Positions 49,730-57,828 of a stretch of 64,000 nt of DNA are shown in pieces. The position numbers and the translations under genes are program-made. Origin of the DNA: JACKJA01 sp050297015 (lineage in GTDB: Bacteria; Pseudomonadota; Alphaproteobacteria; Micavibrionales; Micavibrionaceae); the NCBI GenBank assembly GCA_050297015.1, contig JBNKRZ010000024.1, forward strand, positions 1 through 64,000, written 5' to 3'. Each line of letters starts with the position of its first letter. The first letter of the stretch is position 1. The notes under the pieces are model-generated. The model made no database searches. It saw only the letters and a program-made list of their open reading frames with translations, and had not been told where the DNA came from.

Positions 49730-51463
49730 TTAAGCAGCGAAGCCTAAAGCTTGCCTCTGCTCGTCCCAATCATGTGGAATCTGAGATGTCATAAGGGTTT
49801 TGAGCTGCAGGGATTGAGGTTGCCGTCCGTTGACGATGGCGGTTGTGATATCCGGCGCAAGGTCGGTGAGCTGCATGACATTTGCGACATAGCTGCTGGG
49901 GAGTTTTTCCTGATCGGCCAATTCGCGGATGGAGCGGACATCTCCGTTATTCAACATGTCCTGCCACTCATGGGCGCGGACGACAGCTTTGAGCAAGGCG
50001 TTGTCGAACTTTGGCTGTCTTGCGGCGATCAAGTCTTCCCCATTTGGCGCGGTAATGATTTTACGTTTGTGCCGTTTTTTGAAATCAATGGGAATTTCCA
50101 AAATCATCGGCTCATGCATATTCGGGTTTTGGCCGTTTTCAATCGTCAGTTCCGGCAAAAGCTCGTGCAACACTGAAGCCATTCCAGGCGGATGAAACTC
50201 AATAATCAGCTTGTTCGGATGCACGGCAATCTTATGGATGACCAGCTGGACAATGCGGGCTTGTTCGGCGGGAAACAGTTCTTCCCAGACAACGCCGAAG
50301 TTTTTCAGCGCCGCCGTCACATCGTGCATACTGGCTTTTTCATTCGGATGCGAGGCCAGCATTCGGTTGACCCATTCCGTGCTGGTTAAAACCCGCCGCG
50401 TCTGATCGAGCACTACCTCCTCCAGCAGAGGCGCAGAGATCGTCTTGAGCGGACAAACGCTATAGCTTTTTTTCACCGCCTGAATGCTGACGTAATAACG
50501 GTATTTCTTGTTCTTTTTCTTTGTAGTCGAAGGCGTGATGGCGTAACCGTCGGGATCCTGCAAAATACCTTTCAGCAAAAACGGCCTTTCACCTGGATCA
50601 AGGCTGATTTTTGCTCGGGTGTTGCCGGAGAGTATCGCCTGCACCTGATTCCAGTTCTTCATATCAATGATGGCTTTGTGCAAGCCTTCATAAACCTTGT
50701 CTTTTTCCTTATGCTCGATTTTGCCGATATAGAGCTTGTTATTCAAAATCTGATACAGGCTGGATTTGGTAAAATCCTTGGCCGGATAATATGTGCCGCG
50801 CCGTGATTTTCTGGCTTTGGTCTGGTAGCCTTGGATTTTCAAATCTTTGACCACCTCTGTCGCGGATCCGGTTTTGATAAATTCATCAAAAATATGCTGG
50901 ACGATTTTAGCCTCATCCTCGTTAACCGAGAGTTTGCCCTCCTCGGCATCATAGCCCAGCGGGATCGTGCCGCCCATCCACATGCCCTTTTCTTTGGACA
51001 GGGCGATCTTATCCTTGATCCGCTCGGATGCGATCTCGCGCTCAAACTGCGCGAAGGATTGCAGTACATTTAAAACAAGCCGACCCATGGCCGTATCGGT
51101 GTTCAGATCTTGCGTGACAGATACAAACGATACGTTGTGTTCATCAAAAAATTTGATCATGCCAAGGAAGTCGAACATGGAGCGTGAAAGCCGGTCGATT
51201 TTATAGACGACGACCACATCAACTTTTCCCGCTCTGATATCTTCCATCATTCTCTGCAGAGCCGGACGCTCCAGAGTGCCGCCGGAAATGCCGCCATCAT
51301 CGTAATGACCTGGCAACATTTTCCAGTTTTCATGCGCTTTGACCTTGATGTAGTTTTCGCAGGCGTCACGCTGCGCATCGAGAGAGTTGTATTCTTTTTC
51401 CAGACCGTTCTCGCTGGATTTTCGTGTGTAAATGGCGCAATTTTTTCTGATCAGCTTGCTCAT
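49730..51463 (-). CDS. Large serine recombinase (integrase)
   Basis: 577 residues. The resolvase catalytic domain (about 8-160) has the nucleophile in YTRKSSENG (Ser16), DDGGISGGTLERP, YKIDRLSRS and QSFAQFEREIASERI. Then a recombinase domain (about 185-290, with GTIPLGYD), a zinc-ribbon-like part and a C-terminal extension. This type catalyses site-specific integration and, with a partner factor, excision. Its ATG overlaps the DUF2924 stop (ATGA). The DUF2924-recombinase pair is a known module of alphaproteobacterial prophages. Confidence 0.95.
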   Translation of the reverse strand: MSKLIRKNCAIYTRKSSENGLEKEYNSLDAQRDACENYIKVKAHENWKMLPGHYDDGGISGGTLERPALQRMMEDIRAGKVDVVVVYKIDRLSRSMFDFLGMIKFFDEHNVSFVSVTQDLNTDTAMGRLVLNVLQSFAQFEREIASERIKDKIALSKEKGMWMGGTIPLGYDAEEGKLSVNEDEAKIVQHIFDEFIKTGSATEVVKDLKIQGYQTKARKSRRGTYYPAKDFTKSSLYQILNNKLYIGKIEHKEKDKVYEGLHKAIIDMKNWNQVQAILSGNTRAKISLDPGERPFLLKGILQDPDGYAITPSTTKKKNKKYRYYVSIQAVKKSYSVCPLKTISAPLLEEVVLDQTRRVLTSTEWVNRMLASHPNEKASMHDVTAALKNFGVVWEELFPAEQARIVQLVIHKIAVHPNKLIIEFHPPGMASVLHELLPELTIENGQNPNMHEPMILEIPIDFKKRHKRKIITAPNGEDLIAARQPKFDNALLKAVVRAHEWQDMLNNGDVRSIRELADQEKLPSSYVANVMQLTDLAPDITTAIVNGRQPQSLQLKTLMTSQIPHDWDEQRQALGFAA

Positions 51464-51876
51464 GTCTTCAGTCCAAAGAATTTAGGCCCCGACCAACGTG
51501 TTCCGGTAATCAGGCGCGCAATTTCAGAAAGACTGCGATATTTGCAGCCGCGATATTCAAATCCGTCCTCCAGAACCATAACGCGGTGTTCTTCGCCATC
51601 ATGCTCACGCACAAACTGTGTTCCGACAGGAGGCATCCCCGTTTTTTTCTTCGATCCCAGCGACGGGTTTTTATGGAGTTTTTTGAGACGGGCTTTCGTA
51701 TCTTCCGATAAACCTCCGTAGGTCATTTCCTGAATGCGCCAGGCCAGTTTACGGATCATATAGGTTTTGTTCTTGTTTGCCGGAGGCGCATCAAAAACAT
51801 TGTTCCACATGACCTCCAGTTCTTGTATCTGCATATCAGGCAGGGCTGATATTTGCGTTAACGCACTGTTTTTCAT
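51460..51876 (-). CDS. DUF2924-family protein
   Basis: 138 residues. MQIQELEVMWNNVFDAPPAN, then YMIRKLAWRIQEMTYGGLS and a C-terminal part with GTQFVREHDGEEHRVMVLED, YRSLSEIARLITGTRWSGP and FFGL, the complete DUF2924 pattern. Nearly always encoded directly upstream of a serine recombinase, so a role in recombination or its direction is likely but not proven. Coupled by ATGA overlaps on both sides. Confidence 0.88.
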   Translation of the reverse strand: MKNSALTQISALPDMQIQELEVMWNNVFDAPPANKNKTYMIRKLAWRIQEMTYGGLSEDTKARLKKLHKNPSLGSKKKTGMPPVGTQFVREHDGEEHRVMVLEDGFEYRGCKYRSLSEIARLITGTRWSGPKFFGLKT

Positions 51877-52067
51877 GCTTTATTCCTCTTGCTCTTATAA
51901 TGGCATGAACGCTTGCCGCCGCGTTGAAGTCCAGTCAAATATTCATTTAAACTGCCGTTTCCACTGCGTTTTTTGAGACGGACAACTGCGCGCATCATAA
52001 TCTCTGCAACCTCGTCGAGGCGGTCTTCCGTGCTCATCATGTGCGGGGGTGTTTGTCTGATCATCAT
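51873..52067 (-). CDS. Small protein of the recombinase operon
   Basis: 64 residues: RLDEVAEIMMRAVVRLKKRS amphipathic helix in the middle, then a basic tail. Short proteins with this helix are commonly found before DUF2924 genes in alphaproteobacterial elements; function unknown, perhaps a DNA-binding accessory factor. ATG at 52067 follows TTGGAG closely; the second ATG at 52064 has better spacing and may be the true start. Its stop overlaps the DUF2924 start (ATGA). A TGGTGA repeat array lies immediately upstream. Confidence 0.7.
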   Translation of the reverse strand: MMIRQTPPHMMSTEDRLDEVAEIMMRAVVRLKKRSGNGSLNEYLTGLQRGGKRSCHYKSKRNKA

Positions 52068-52103
52068 CGGCTCCAATTTGCCGATAATGATGAAAGTAAA
52101 CTG

Positions 52104-52167
52104 TTGGTGACCGCCTGGTGCTAACTTCGTGACGGCTTGGTGATCAGTTGGTGACGGGGTGGTGATC
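52104..52167. repeat. TGGTGA repeat array A
   Basis: Six units on the plus strand: TTGGTGACC, TGGTGCTAAC, CGTGACGG, TTGGTGATCA, TTGGTGACGGGG, TGGTGATC, spaced about 10-12 bp. Its reverse complement begins GATCACCACCCCGTCAC, identical to the start of array B (53571). It lies directly upstream of the integration operon and also encodes the last residues (HHPVTN) of the regulator gene at 52144. Confidence 0.8.
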
Positions 52168-52902
52168 TTTCAAAGATTTGAAAAAATCTTCATTCAATCT
52201 GTAAGACCCGCGCTCGTCAGATATGATGATCTGCCGCCACATCGGATTGCGCTTGAAGATGTTGGAAAGCGTAAAGCTCTGTGATCCAGCCTTTTCCAAC
52301 AGCCGCTTACCGTTTTGCCACGGCTCGCCCTGAATGGCAGCATCATAAAGCTGCCGGAGAATTGATGCCTGCATGTCACCGAAATTATATTTCTGACCGC
52401 CGAAGCAAATTTTCTTAAAGGATGGATCAAAGCTATCTATTGAAGGCCTTTTGGTTTTTCCCACACGCCCGATTATTTTGACCTGACAAATGTTTGTGGT
52501 GGAAAGCTGGTGTTTTTGTTCAAAGCGTTTTTTCTCTTCATGCAATATCACCAGATCGTTTTCCAGGACGCGAATGCTGTCAGCGGATTCCGGCAATGAA
52601 AGTTTATGATTATTACGCGCGCATAAAAAATCGCGCAGATAAACTTTGCCGGATCTGAAAACGGTGCGACAATGATGCGGATAAAGCGGGGTGTAACCCT
52701 CCCAATGTCTCAGCTCCTTGGTTAAAACGACCTTCGAGCCTTGGATTTCTTCGCAAATCTCATAGACGCTCATCATGGGAAGCCATATATGAGCATTGAG
52801 CTGACCATGCATCAACCACTGTTTGATATCAGATTCGCCAACCTGCCAGGTGCTTTGAATATCTTTCAAAGAATAAAAAACCCTTTCCGGCAAGCTTGAC
52901 AT
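52144..52902 (-). CDS. Element-encoded protein of unknown function, likely regulator
   Basis: 252 residues, no membrane segment. The N-terminal part (YSLKDIQSTWQVGESDIKQW) looks like a helix-turn-helix of the excisionase type and has a CXXXX-poor, Tyr/His-rich middle (TPLYPHHCRTVFRSGKVYLR). The C-terminal third has a compact domain: KYNFGDMQASILRQLYDAAI, GKRLLEKAGSQSFTLSNIFK and GSYRLN, which by pattern is a winged helix. Two possible DNA-binding parts and the divergent position next to a UmuD-like gene suggest a phage regulator. Function otherwise unknown. Confidence 0.6.
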   Translation of the reverse strand: MSSLPERVFYSLKDIQSTWQVGESDIKQWLMHGQLNAHIWLPMMSVYEICEEIQGSKVVLTKELRHWEGYTPLYPHHCRTVFRSGKVYLRDFLCARNNHKLSLPESADSIRVLENDLVILHEEKKRFEQKHQLSTTNICQVKIIGRVGKTKRPSIDSFDPSFKKICFGGQKYNFGDMQASILRQLYDAAIQGEPWQNGKRLLEKAGSQSFTLSNIFKRNPMWRQIIISDERGSYRLNEDFFKSLKDHHPVTN

Positions 52903-52977
52903 GACTCCCAGCCCTTTCTTTTCCCTATATGTATTTTTTGAGTGGAGGTGGTGGACTTTTTGCGCTACACAACCAAC

Positions 52978-52999
52978 TTGATTTTTGTACTATAATCAA
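52978..52999. promoter_or_regulatory. 22-bp operator-like palindrome over a -10 box
   Basis: TTGATTTTTGTACTATAATC plus AA: left and right arms match at 9 of 11 positions around a GTAC centre. The right arm contains TATAAT (52991-52996), a -10 hexamer for the UmuD-like gene. A repressor bound here would block that promoter. No good -35 is visible, which fits a regulated promoter. Confidence 0.5.
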
Positions 53000-53040
53000 A
53001 TACGGTGAGTCAATCGAAATACAACCTACAGGATAATTTT

Positions 53041-53571
53041 ATGAGCAATCACGGTGGAAAAAGAGAGGGCGCAGGACGCAAGCCAGGGTCTGGAAAATAT
53101 AAGGAACCCACACAGGCTATGCGGATTCCTGAAAGTCTGGTTGGTGATGTAAAAAATTTTGTACAGTTGCGGCGTGTGAAAAATCAGAGAATACCATTGT
53201 ATATGTCGAGCGTTCCAGCAGGCTTGCCGTCACTCCTCGAAGACCATATTGACGATTTCATCGATCTAAATGAATTTTTGATTCGTGATTCTGAAGATAC
53301 CTTCATGGTCATGGCCGATGGCGATTCCATGTTAGGCGCGAACATAAAATCCGGCGATGTTCTGATCGTCGACCGCTCCATCGAACCTAAAAACGGTCAT
53401 ATTGTTATCGCTGCGGTTGATAACAACCTTACGGTCAAACGGCTGCAGATCAACGGCGAGCAGATCAACCTAAAACCCGAGAATGATGCCTATGAGCCGA
53501 TTAATGTCGGCAAAAGCAATTCGCTGCATATCTGGGGTGTTGTCACGCACATCATCCATAAATCCGTTTAG
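53041..53571 (+). CDS. UmuD-like S24 peptidase-family protein
   Basis: 176 residues. Residues 1-28 are basic with GGKREGAGRKPGSGKYKEP, a short stretch often found on phage-encoded UmuD-like proteins. The LexA/UmuD fold follows: self-cleavage site Ala60-Gly61 in SVPAGLP, nucleophile Ser96 (GDSML) and Lys133 (TVKRL). It lacks the helix-turn-helix of LexA and CI, so it is UmuD-like rather than a classical repressor, and no umuC is next to it. It may be a RecA-sensitive switch protein. The ATG at 53041 follows ACAGGAT. Array B begins at its stop codon. Confidence 0.85.
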   Translation: MSNHGGKREGAGRKPGSGKYKEPTQAMRIPESLVGDVKNFVQLRRVKNQRIPLYMSSVPAGLPSLLEDHIDDFIDLNEFLIRDSEDTFMVMADGDSMLGANIKSGDVLIVDRSIEPKNGHIVIAAVDNNLTVKRLQINGEQINLKPENDAYEPINVGKSNSLHIWGVVTHIIHKSV

Positions 53572-53625
53572 ATCACCACCCCGTCACTAACCGATCACTA
53601 ACCCGTCACCAGGCGCTCACCACCT
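53571..53625. repeat. TCACCA repeat array B
   Basis: Five units: GATCACCACCCC, GTCACTAACC, GATCACTAACCC, GTCACCAGGC, GCTCACCACC. The first 17 bases equal the inner end of array A in inverted orientation. It lies between the UmuD-like gene and the early operon, about 55 bp before the first ATG (53682). Confidence 0.8.
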
Positions 53626-53681
53626 GAGTGCGGGCAGTCTTTTCGCATCTGAGTTTTTCAACGACGCGAAAGGACAAAAAA

Positions 53682-54224
53682 ATGAACAACAATGACGGCA
53701 TAGCTGCAGCCGCAGGAAAGCAGCCCCCCCAAATCGATCTCGCCACGATGAAGCATATGCCCATTGGCGACATCATGAAACTCAAACCCTCTATATTATT
53801 GACGCTCGTGCGGCAGGCCGAGGACGACCTCCGCCGCGCTAAAACCGTAAAAGACTGGCTGCACGGCATTCTCACACAAAAATATGCAGACCAAGCCAAA
53901 GCTATGCGGGAACGCATCGGCAAAGACACTGGCACCGTTCACATCAATGATGATGAGATCGTCATTATTTCCAATCTCCCGAAAAAAATTGAATGGGATC
54001 AGGAAAAACTTTCCCAAATCATCGAAAAATTGCTCTCCGAAGGCTGGAACATTCAACAACTGGCCACACGCGAATTTAAAGTGTCGGAGCGGAAATTTAA
54101 CGATCTTCCCTCCGGCGTTCGCGCCCAGCTCGAAGATGCCCGCACGATCTCGGTCGGCAAGGAAACTTTTAAACTCGAAAATCCGGCAGAAAATGAAGCT
54201 GCAGAACAGGAAGGTGCAGAATGA
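53682..54224 (+). CDS. First early-operon protein, unknown
   Basis: 180 residues, mostly helical and charged, no membrane segment. A middle part (MPIGDIMKLKPSILLTLVRQ, AEDDLRRAKTVKDWLHGILT) resembles phage proteins that sit next to RecA-like ATPases; the C-terminal part (EKLLSEGWNIQQLATREFKV) is helical. Function unknown. AAAGGA precedes the ATG. The TGA overlaps the next ATG (ATGA). Confidence 0.7.
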   Translation: MNNNDGIAAAAGKQPPQIDLATMKHMPIGDIMKLKPSILLTLVRQAEDDLRRAKTVKDWLHGILTQKYADQAKAMRERIGKDTGTVHINDDEIVIISNLPKKIEWDQEKLSQIIEKLLSEGWNIQQLATREFKVSERKFNDLPSGVRAQLEDARTISVGKETFKLENPAENEAAEQEGAE

Positions 54225-55111
54225 GCCTTCCCATCATCTCAGCCGACGAGCGTCTCAAAGAAACACGCGGCATCAAAGGTGTGATCTTCGGAAAATCCGG
54301 CATCGGTAAAACCTCACTGCTCTGGACGCTCGATGCCGACACAACACTCTTTATGGATATGGAAGCTGGCGATCTGGCTATTGAGGGCTGGAACGGGGAT
54401 TCCATACGGCCACGCACCTGGCAGCAATGCCGAGACTTCGCTGTTTTCATCGGTGGCCCCAATCCGGCTTTGCGGGATGACCAGTCCTATGGCGAAGCCC
54501 ACTATAAGGCCGTCTGCGACAAGTTTGGCGATCCAGCCGCGCTGGACAAATACGACACGATCTTTGTCGACAGCATCACCGTGGCCGGTCGCCTCTGTTT
54601 CCAATGGTGCAAAGGCCAACCGCAAGCCTTTTCGGAAAAAACAGGGAAGCCTGACACACGCGGCGCTTACGGTTTGCACGGACAGGAAATGATCGCGTGG
54701 CTCACCCATCTGCAGCACACGCGCGGCAAGAATATCTGGTTTGTCGGAATCCTCGATGAAAAGACAGACGACTTTAACCGCAAGGTATTTGTTCCCCAGA
54801 TCGAGGGTTCCAAAACCGGATTAGAGCTTCCTGGCATTGTTGACCAGGTTGTCACCATGGCGGAAATCACAGCGGATGACGGAAGTAAATTTCGCGCTTT
54901 TGTGAACCATACGCTCAATCCATACGGATTTCCCGCCAAAGATCGCTCTGGACGGCTAGAGGTTCTTGAAGAACCGCACCTCGGCAAGCTCATGGCCAAA
55001 ATCAAAGGCCCTGCCATAGCCGCTCCAGAGCGTCTCCATCATGAAATTCCCGACAATTTCACTGCCAAACCTCAACCTCAAACCGAAGAAAAGGAAGAAA
55101 CCAATGAATAA
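54221..55111 (+). CDS. Phage AAA-type (RecA-like, AAA_24) ATP-binding protein
   Basis: 296 residues. P-loop GKSGIGKTSLLWTL (about 24-37), then FMDMEAGDLAIEGW, a Walker B region YDTIFVDSIT and IWFVGILDE, as in the phage nucleotide-binding AAA_24 family, which acts in phage replication or recombination (RecA/Sak4-like ATPases). The C-terminal 40 residues are Pro/Glu-rich. It overlaps the previous gene by four bases and the next by eight. The next gene may encode its single-strand-binding partner. Confidence 0.85.
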   Translation: MSLPIISADERLKETRGIKGVIFGKSGIGKTSLLWTLDADTTLFMDMEAGDLAIEGWNGDSIRPRTWQQCRDFAVFIGGPNPALRDDQSYGEAHYKAVCDKFGDPAALDKYDTIFVDSITVAGRLCFQWCKGQPQAFSEKTGKPDTRGAYGLHGQEMIAWLTHLQHTRGKNIWFVGILDEKTDDFNRKVFVPQIEGSKTGLELPGIVDQVVTMAEITADDGSKFRAFVNHTLNPYGFPAKDRSGRLEVLEEPHLGKLMAKIKGPAIAAPERLHHEIPDNFTAKPQPQTEEKEETNE

Positions 55112-55730
55112 TCAGCAACCATCCTGGCAAGACTATAACGGAGCCGACGAGCAAAGAGATTTTGACCTCATCCCCAAAGGCACCATCGTTCCTGTTCGCA
55201 TGACGATCAAACCAGGCGGATATGACGAACCGCACATGGGTTGGACTGGCGGATACGCCACGCGCAACGACAACACCGGAGCCGTTTATCTCAACTGCGA
55301 ATTTGTCATCACGGCTGGCCAGTTTGCAAAGCGGAAGGTTTGGAGCCTGATCGGGCTGCATTCTCCCAAGGGGCCGGAGTGGGCAAATATGGGCCGTTCG
55401 TTCGTCAAAGCGATTTTAAACTCTGCACGCGGCGTGGATCCGAAGGACAATTCGCCCGAGGCACAGAATAAACGCCGGATCAACGGTTTTGCTGATCTGG
55501 ACGGCATTGAGTTTCTGGCAAAGATCGACGTAGGCAAGGATGCGCGGGATGACGACAAAAACGAAATCCGCGCCGCCATTACGCCGGATCACAAGGAGTA
55601 TCAGGGTTTTTCTGCCTCCGGTGGTCACGCTATGCCGCAAAACCAGGCGCCGTACAACCCGCCTGCACAGCAGCAAAGCGCTCCAGCATCGCAGCCCTCC
55701 AATCCCAACAAGCCTTCCTGGGCGCAGTAA
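55104..55730 (+). CDS. Putative single-strand-DNA-binding-like phage protein (DUF669-like)
   Basis: 208 residues. A beta-rich central domain (about 15-150: RDFDLIPKGTIVPVRMTIKP, YLNCEFVITAGQFAKRKVWS, IGFADLDG-like strand) is followed by a Gln/Pro-rich flexible tail that ends NPNKPSWAQ. The order ATPase, then an OB-like protein with a disordered tail, matches Sak4/SSB-type pairs in phages, so a single-strand-binding role is inferred; no sequence motif proves it. The ATG at 55104 follows AGGAAG. Confidence 0.6.
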   Translation: MNNQQPSWQDYNGADEQRDFDLIPKGTIVPVRMTIKPGGYDEPHMGWTGGYATRNDNTGAVYLNCEFVITAGQFAKRKVWSLIGLHSPKGPEWANMGRSFVKAILNSARGVDPKDNSPEAQNKRRINGFADLDGIEFLAKIDVGKDARDDDKNEIRAAITPDHKEYQGFSASGGHAMPQNQAPYNPPAQQQSAPASQPSNPNKPSWAQ

Positions 55731-55754
55731 CTCTTAAATTTCTGGAGACTATCG

Positions 55755-57458
55755 ATGATTTTGAGGCCGCGCCAAAAGGCGTTCGTGGAGCGGTGCGTCC
55801 ACGCTTTGCATGAACACAAGAACACATTGGGCGTTGCCCCGACCGGAGCCGGAAAGACAATCATGCTTTCCGGCGTGGTCGGGGAACTCCTGAAAAACGG
55901 TGTCGACAAAGCCTGCGTTCTCGCTCACAGGGACGAGCTTACCGAACAGAACAATGAAAAATTCCTGCGCGTCAATCCGCATGTCCGCACATCGGTTTAT
56001 GACGCGAGGTCTAAAAGCTGGGATGGCGATGTGACTTTCGCCATGGTGCAGACGCTTTGCCGCCAGCAATCCATAAATGACATGCCGCGCCTGGACATGA
56101 TCGTGATCGACGAAGCGCATCACGCGGCGGCGGACAGTTACCAGCGCATTATCAAAAAAGCCTACGCAGACAATCCCGATTTAATGCTGTTTGGGGTTAC
56201 AGCCACGCCGAACCGAGGCGACAAAAAAGCCCTCAGCCCGATTTTCTCGAATGTCGGTGATCAAATTTCCATCGCTGAATTGATCGCCTCCGGCCACTTG
56301 GTGAAACCACGCACCTTTGTCATCGATATTGAAGGCACCCAGCAAAAGCTGAAGGAGGTCAAGAAAACGGTCGATGACTTCGATATGCGCGAGGTCGAGG
56401 CCATTATGAACAAGGCGCCGATCAACCAGGCCGTTGTCGATCACTGGAAAAAACACGCAGGCGACCGCAAGACCGTTGTTTTTTGCTCGACCGTCGATCA
56501 CGCCGCCCGCGTACAGGAAACCTTCCGGCAGAACGGCGTGGAGACGGCTTTCATCCATGGCGGTCTGAGCAATAAAGACCGCCAAAGCGAACTGGAACGC
56601 TTCACCCACGGCAATGCACAGGTCATCGTCAATGTGGCCGTTTTGACCGAAGGCTGGGACTATCCTCCCACATCATGCGTTATTCTCCTGCGCCCCAGCT
56701 CGTACAAATCCACCATGATCCAGATGGTTGGGCGCGGTCTCCGCACAGTCGATGCGAACGAATATCCAGGCGTTTTCAAACATGACTGCATTGTGCTGGA
56801 TTTCGGCACATCGTCCCTGATCCACGGATCGCTGGAGCAAGGCGTTGATCTCAGCCCGCATAAAGACACTCAAAAGTCGATAAAAGAATGTCCCGAATGT
56901 CACGGTCTGGTTCCGGCATCTTCCAGCGAGTGCATGCTGTGCGGTTACGACTTCACCGTCGCGGAGGAGGACGAGCCGCAAGAAGAATATGAATCCGGCG
57001 AGAGCGGCAGCTTCGATCTGGACGATTTTGTTATGACGGAGATCGATCTGTTCAAACAATCGTCCTTCCTTTGGGTTGATCCGCTCGACGATCACTCCGC
57101 GCTGATCGCCACTGGCTTTAAAGCCTGGGCTGGGGTGTTTTTTCTCGAAGGCGATTGGTACGCGGTCGGCGCATCACAGAGCTTACAGCCAAAACTCCTG
57201 TCTATCGGTGAGAAGCTGGTGGCGTTGGCCGCAGCCAATGACTGGTTAAACACCAACGAGAGCGATGCCTCGGCACATAAATCCAAAAGATGGCTGGAGC
57301 AGCCGCCCACGGAAAAGCAACTGGCTATCCTGCCGCAAGAATACCGGATGGATTATAGCCTGACCCGCTACAAAGCCTCCGTTCTGATCACGTTCAATTT
57401 CAACCGCAAGAAAATCCGCAACCTCGTCTTCGATGCGGCCAGAGGAAAGGCAGCATGA
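55755..57458 (+). CDS. Superfamily 2 DEAD/DEAH-box helicase
   Basis: 567 residues. Motif I APTGAGKT, II DEAH (VIDEAHH), III VTATPNRGD, then helicase C-terminal motifs VVFCSTVDHA, the NVAVLTEGWDYP block and QMVGRGLRT. A zinc ribbon (CPECHGLVPASSSECMLCGY) follows near residue 380, then a C-terminal domain of about 180 residues without known match. Type I-restriction/UvrB-like SF2 helicases of this kind serve phage DNA replication or recombination. TCTGGAGA precedes the ATG; its stop overlaps the next ATG. Confidence 0.92.
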   Translation: MILRPRQKAFVERCVHALHEHKNTLGVAPTGAGKTIMLSGVVGELLKNGVDKACVLAHRDELTEQNNEKFLRVNPHVRTSVYDARSKSWDGDVTFAMVQTLCRQQSINDMPRLDMIVIDEAHHAAADSYQRIIKKAYADNPDLMLFGVTATPNRGDKKALSPIFSNVGDQISIAELIASGHLVKPRTFVIDIEGTQQKLKEVKKTVDDFDMREVEAIMNKAPINQAVVDHWKKHAGDRKTVVFCSTVDHAARVQETFRQNGVETAFIHGGLSNKDRQSELERFTHGNAQVIVNVAVLTEGWDYPPTSCVILLRPSSYKSTMIQMVGRGLRTVDANEYPGVFKHDCIVLDFGTSSLIHGSLEQGVDLSPHKDTQKSIKECPECHGLVPASSSECMLCGYDFTVAEEDEPQEEYESGESGSFDLDDFVMTEIDLFKQSSFLWVDPLDDHSALIATGFKAWAGVFFLEGDWYAVGASQSLQPKLLSIGEKLVALAAANDWLNTNESDASAHKSKRWLEQPPTEKQLAILPQEYRMDYSLTRYKASVLITFNFNRKKIRNLVFDAARGKAA

Positions 57459-57826
57459 CGTTATGTGCGATTTGCAACAGAAAAGCGCGCGGTTTCGGCT
57501 GGTTCAACCCGCTCCTCAAAGTCACGGATCCGCGCCGCGACAAATCCCGCCGCAAATTCTGCTCACGCCAGTGCCAGGACAGATGGGCGGCATTCATCAA
57601 ACAGGAAGGATACATGATGATTGACCCGACCAAGCAAGAAAAAGAGGCAATGGAGGCCACAATTCAGCCTCTGGCCGAAACCGTCACAGAGATCGGGATG
57701 CACCTGCCTTTGCAGGATTACACCCGCAGCCAAATTCTCACCGTCATCGAGGTCATTATCACGGCCTATCAGGATTATCTCTTCGCCCATTTCCCCGACA
57801 ACCAGCCCACAAGAAAGAAAAAATAA
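57455..57826 (+). CDS. Small zinc-finger phage protein (DUF6511-like)
   Basis: 123 residues. The first 50 have CAICNRKARGFGWFNP, KFCSRQCQDRW: a treble-clef-like CxxC...CxxxC zinc finger as in DUF6511 proteins. The remainder is helical (YTRSQILTVIEVIITAYQDY). It is regularly encoded between helicase and nuclease genes in alphaproteobacterial prophages. Function unknown. Coupled by ATGA to the helicase. Confidence 0.72.
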   Translation: MTLCAICNRKARGFGWFNPLLKVTDPRRDKSRRKFCSRQCQDRWAAFIKQEGYMMIDPTKQEKEAMEATIQPLAETVTEIGMHLPLQDYTRSQILTVIEVIITAYQDYLFAHFPDNQPTRKKK

Positions 57827-57828
57827 CC

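Noticed and set aside
49645..49794. Short plus-strand ORF overlapping the 3' end of the recombinase
   Set aside because: No ribosome binding site or domain, and most of it is antisense to the recombinase.
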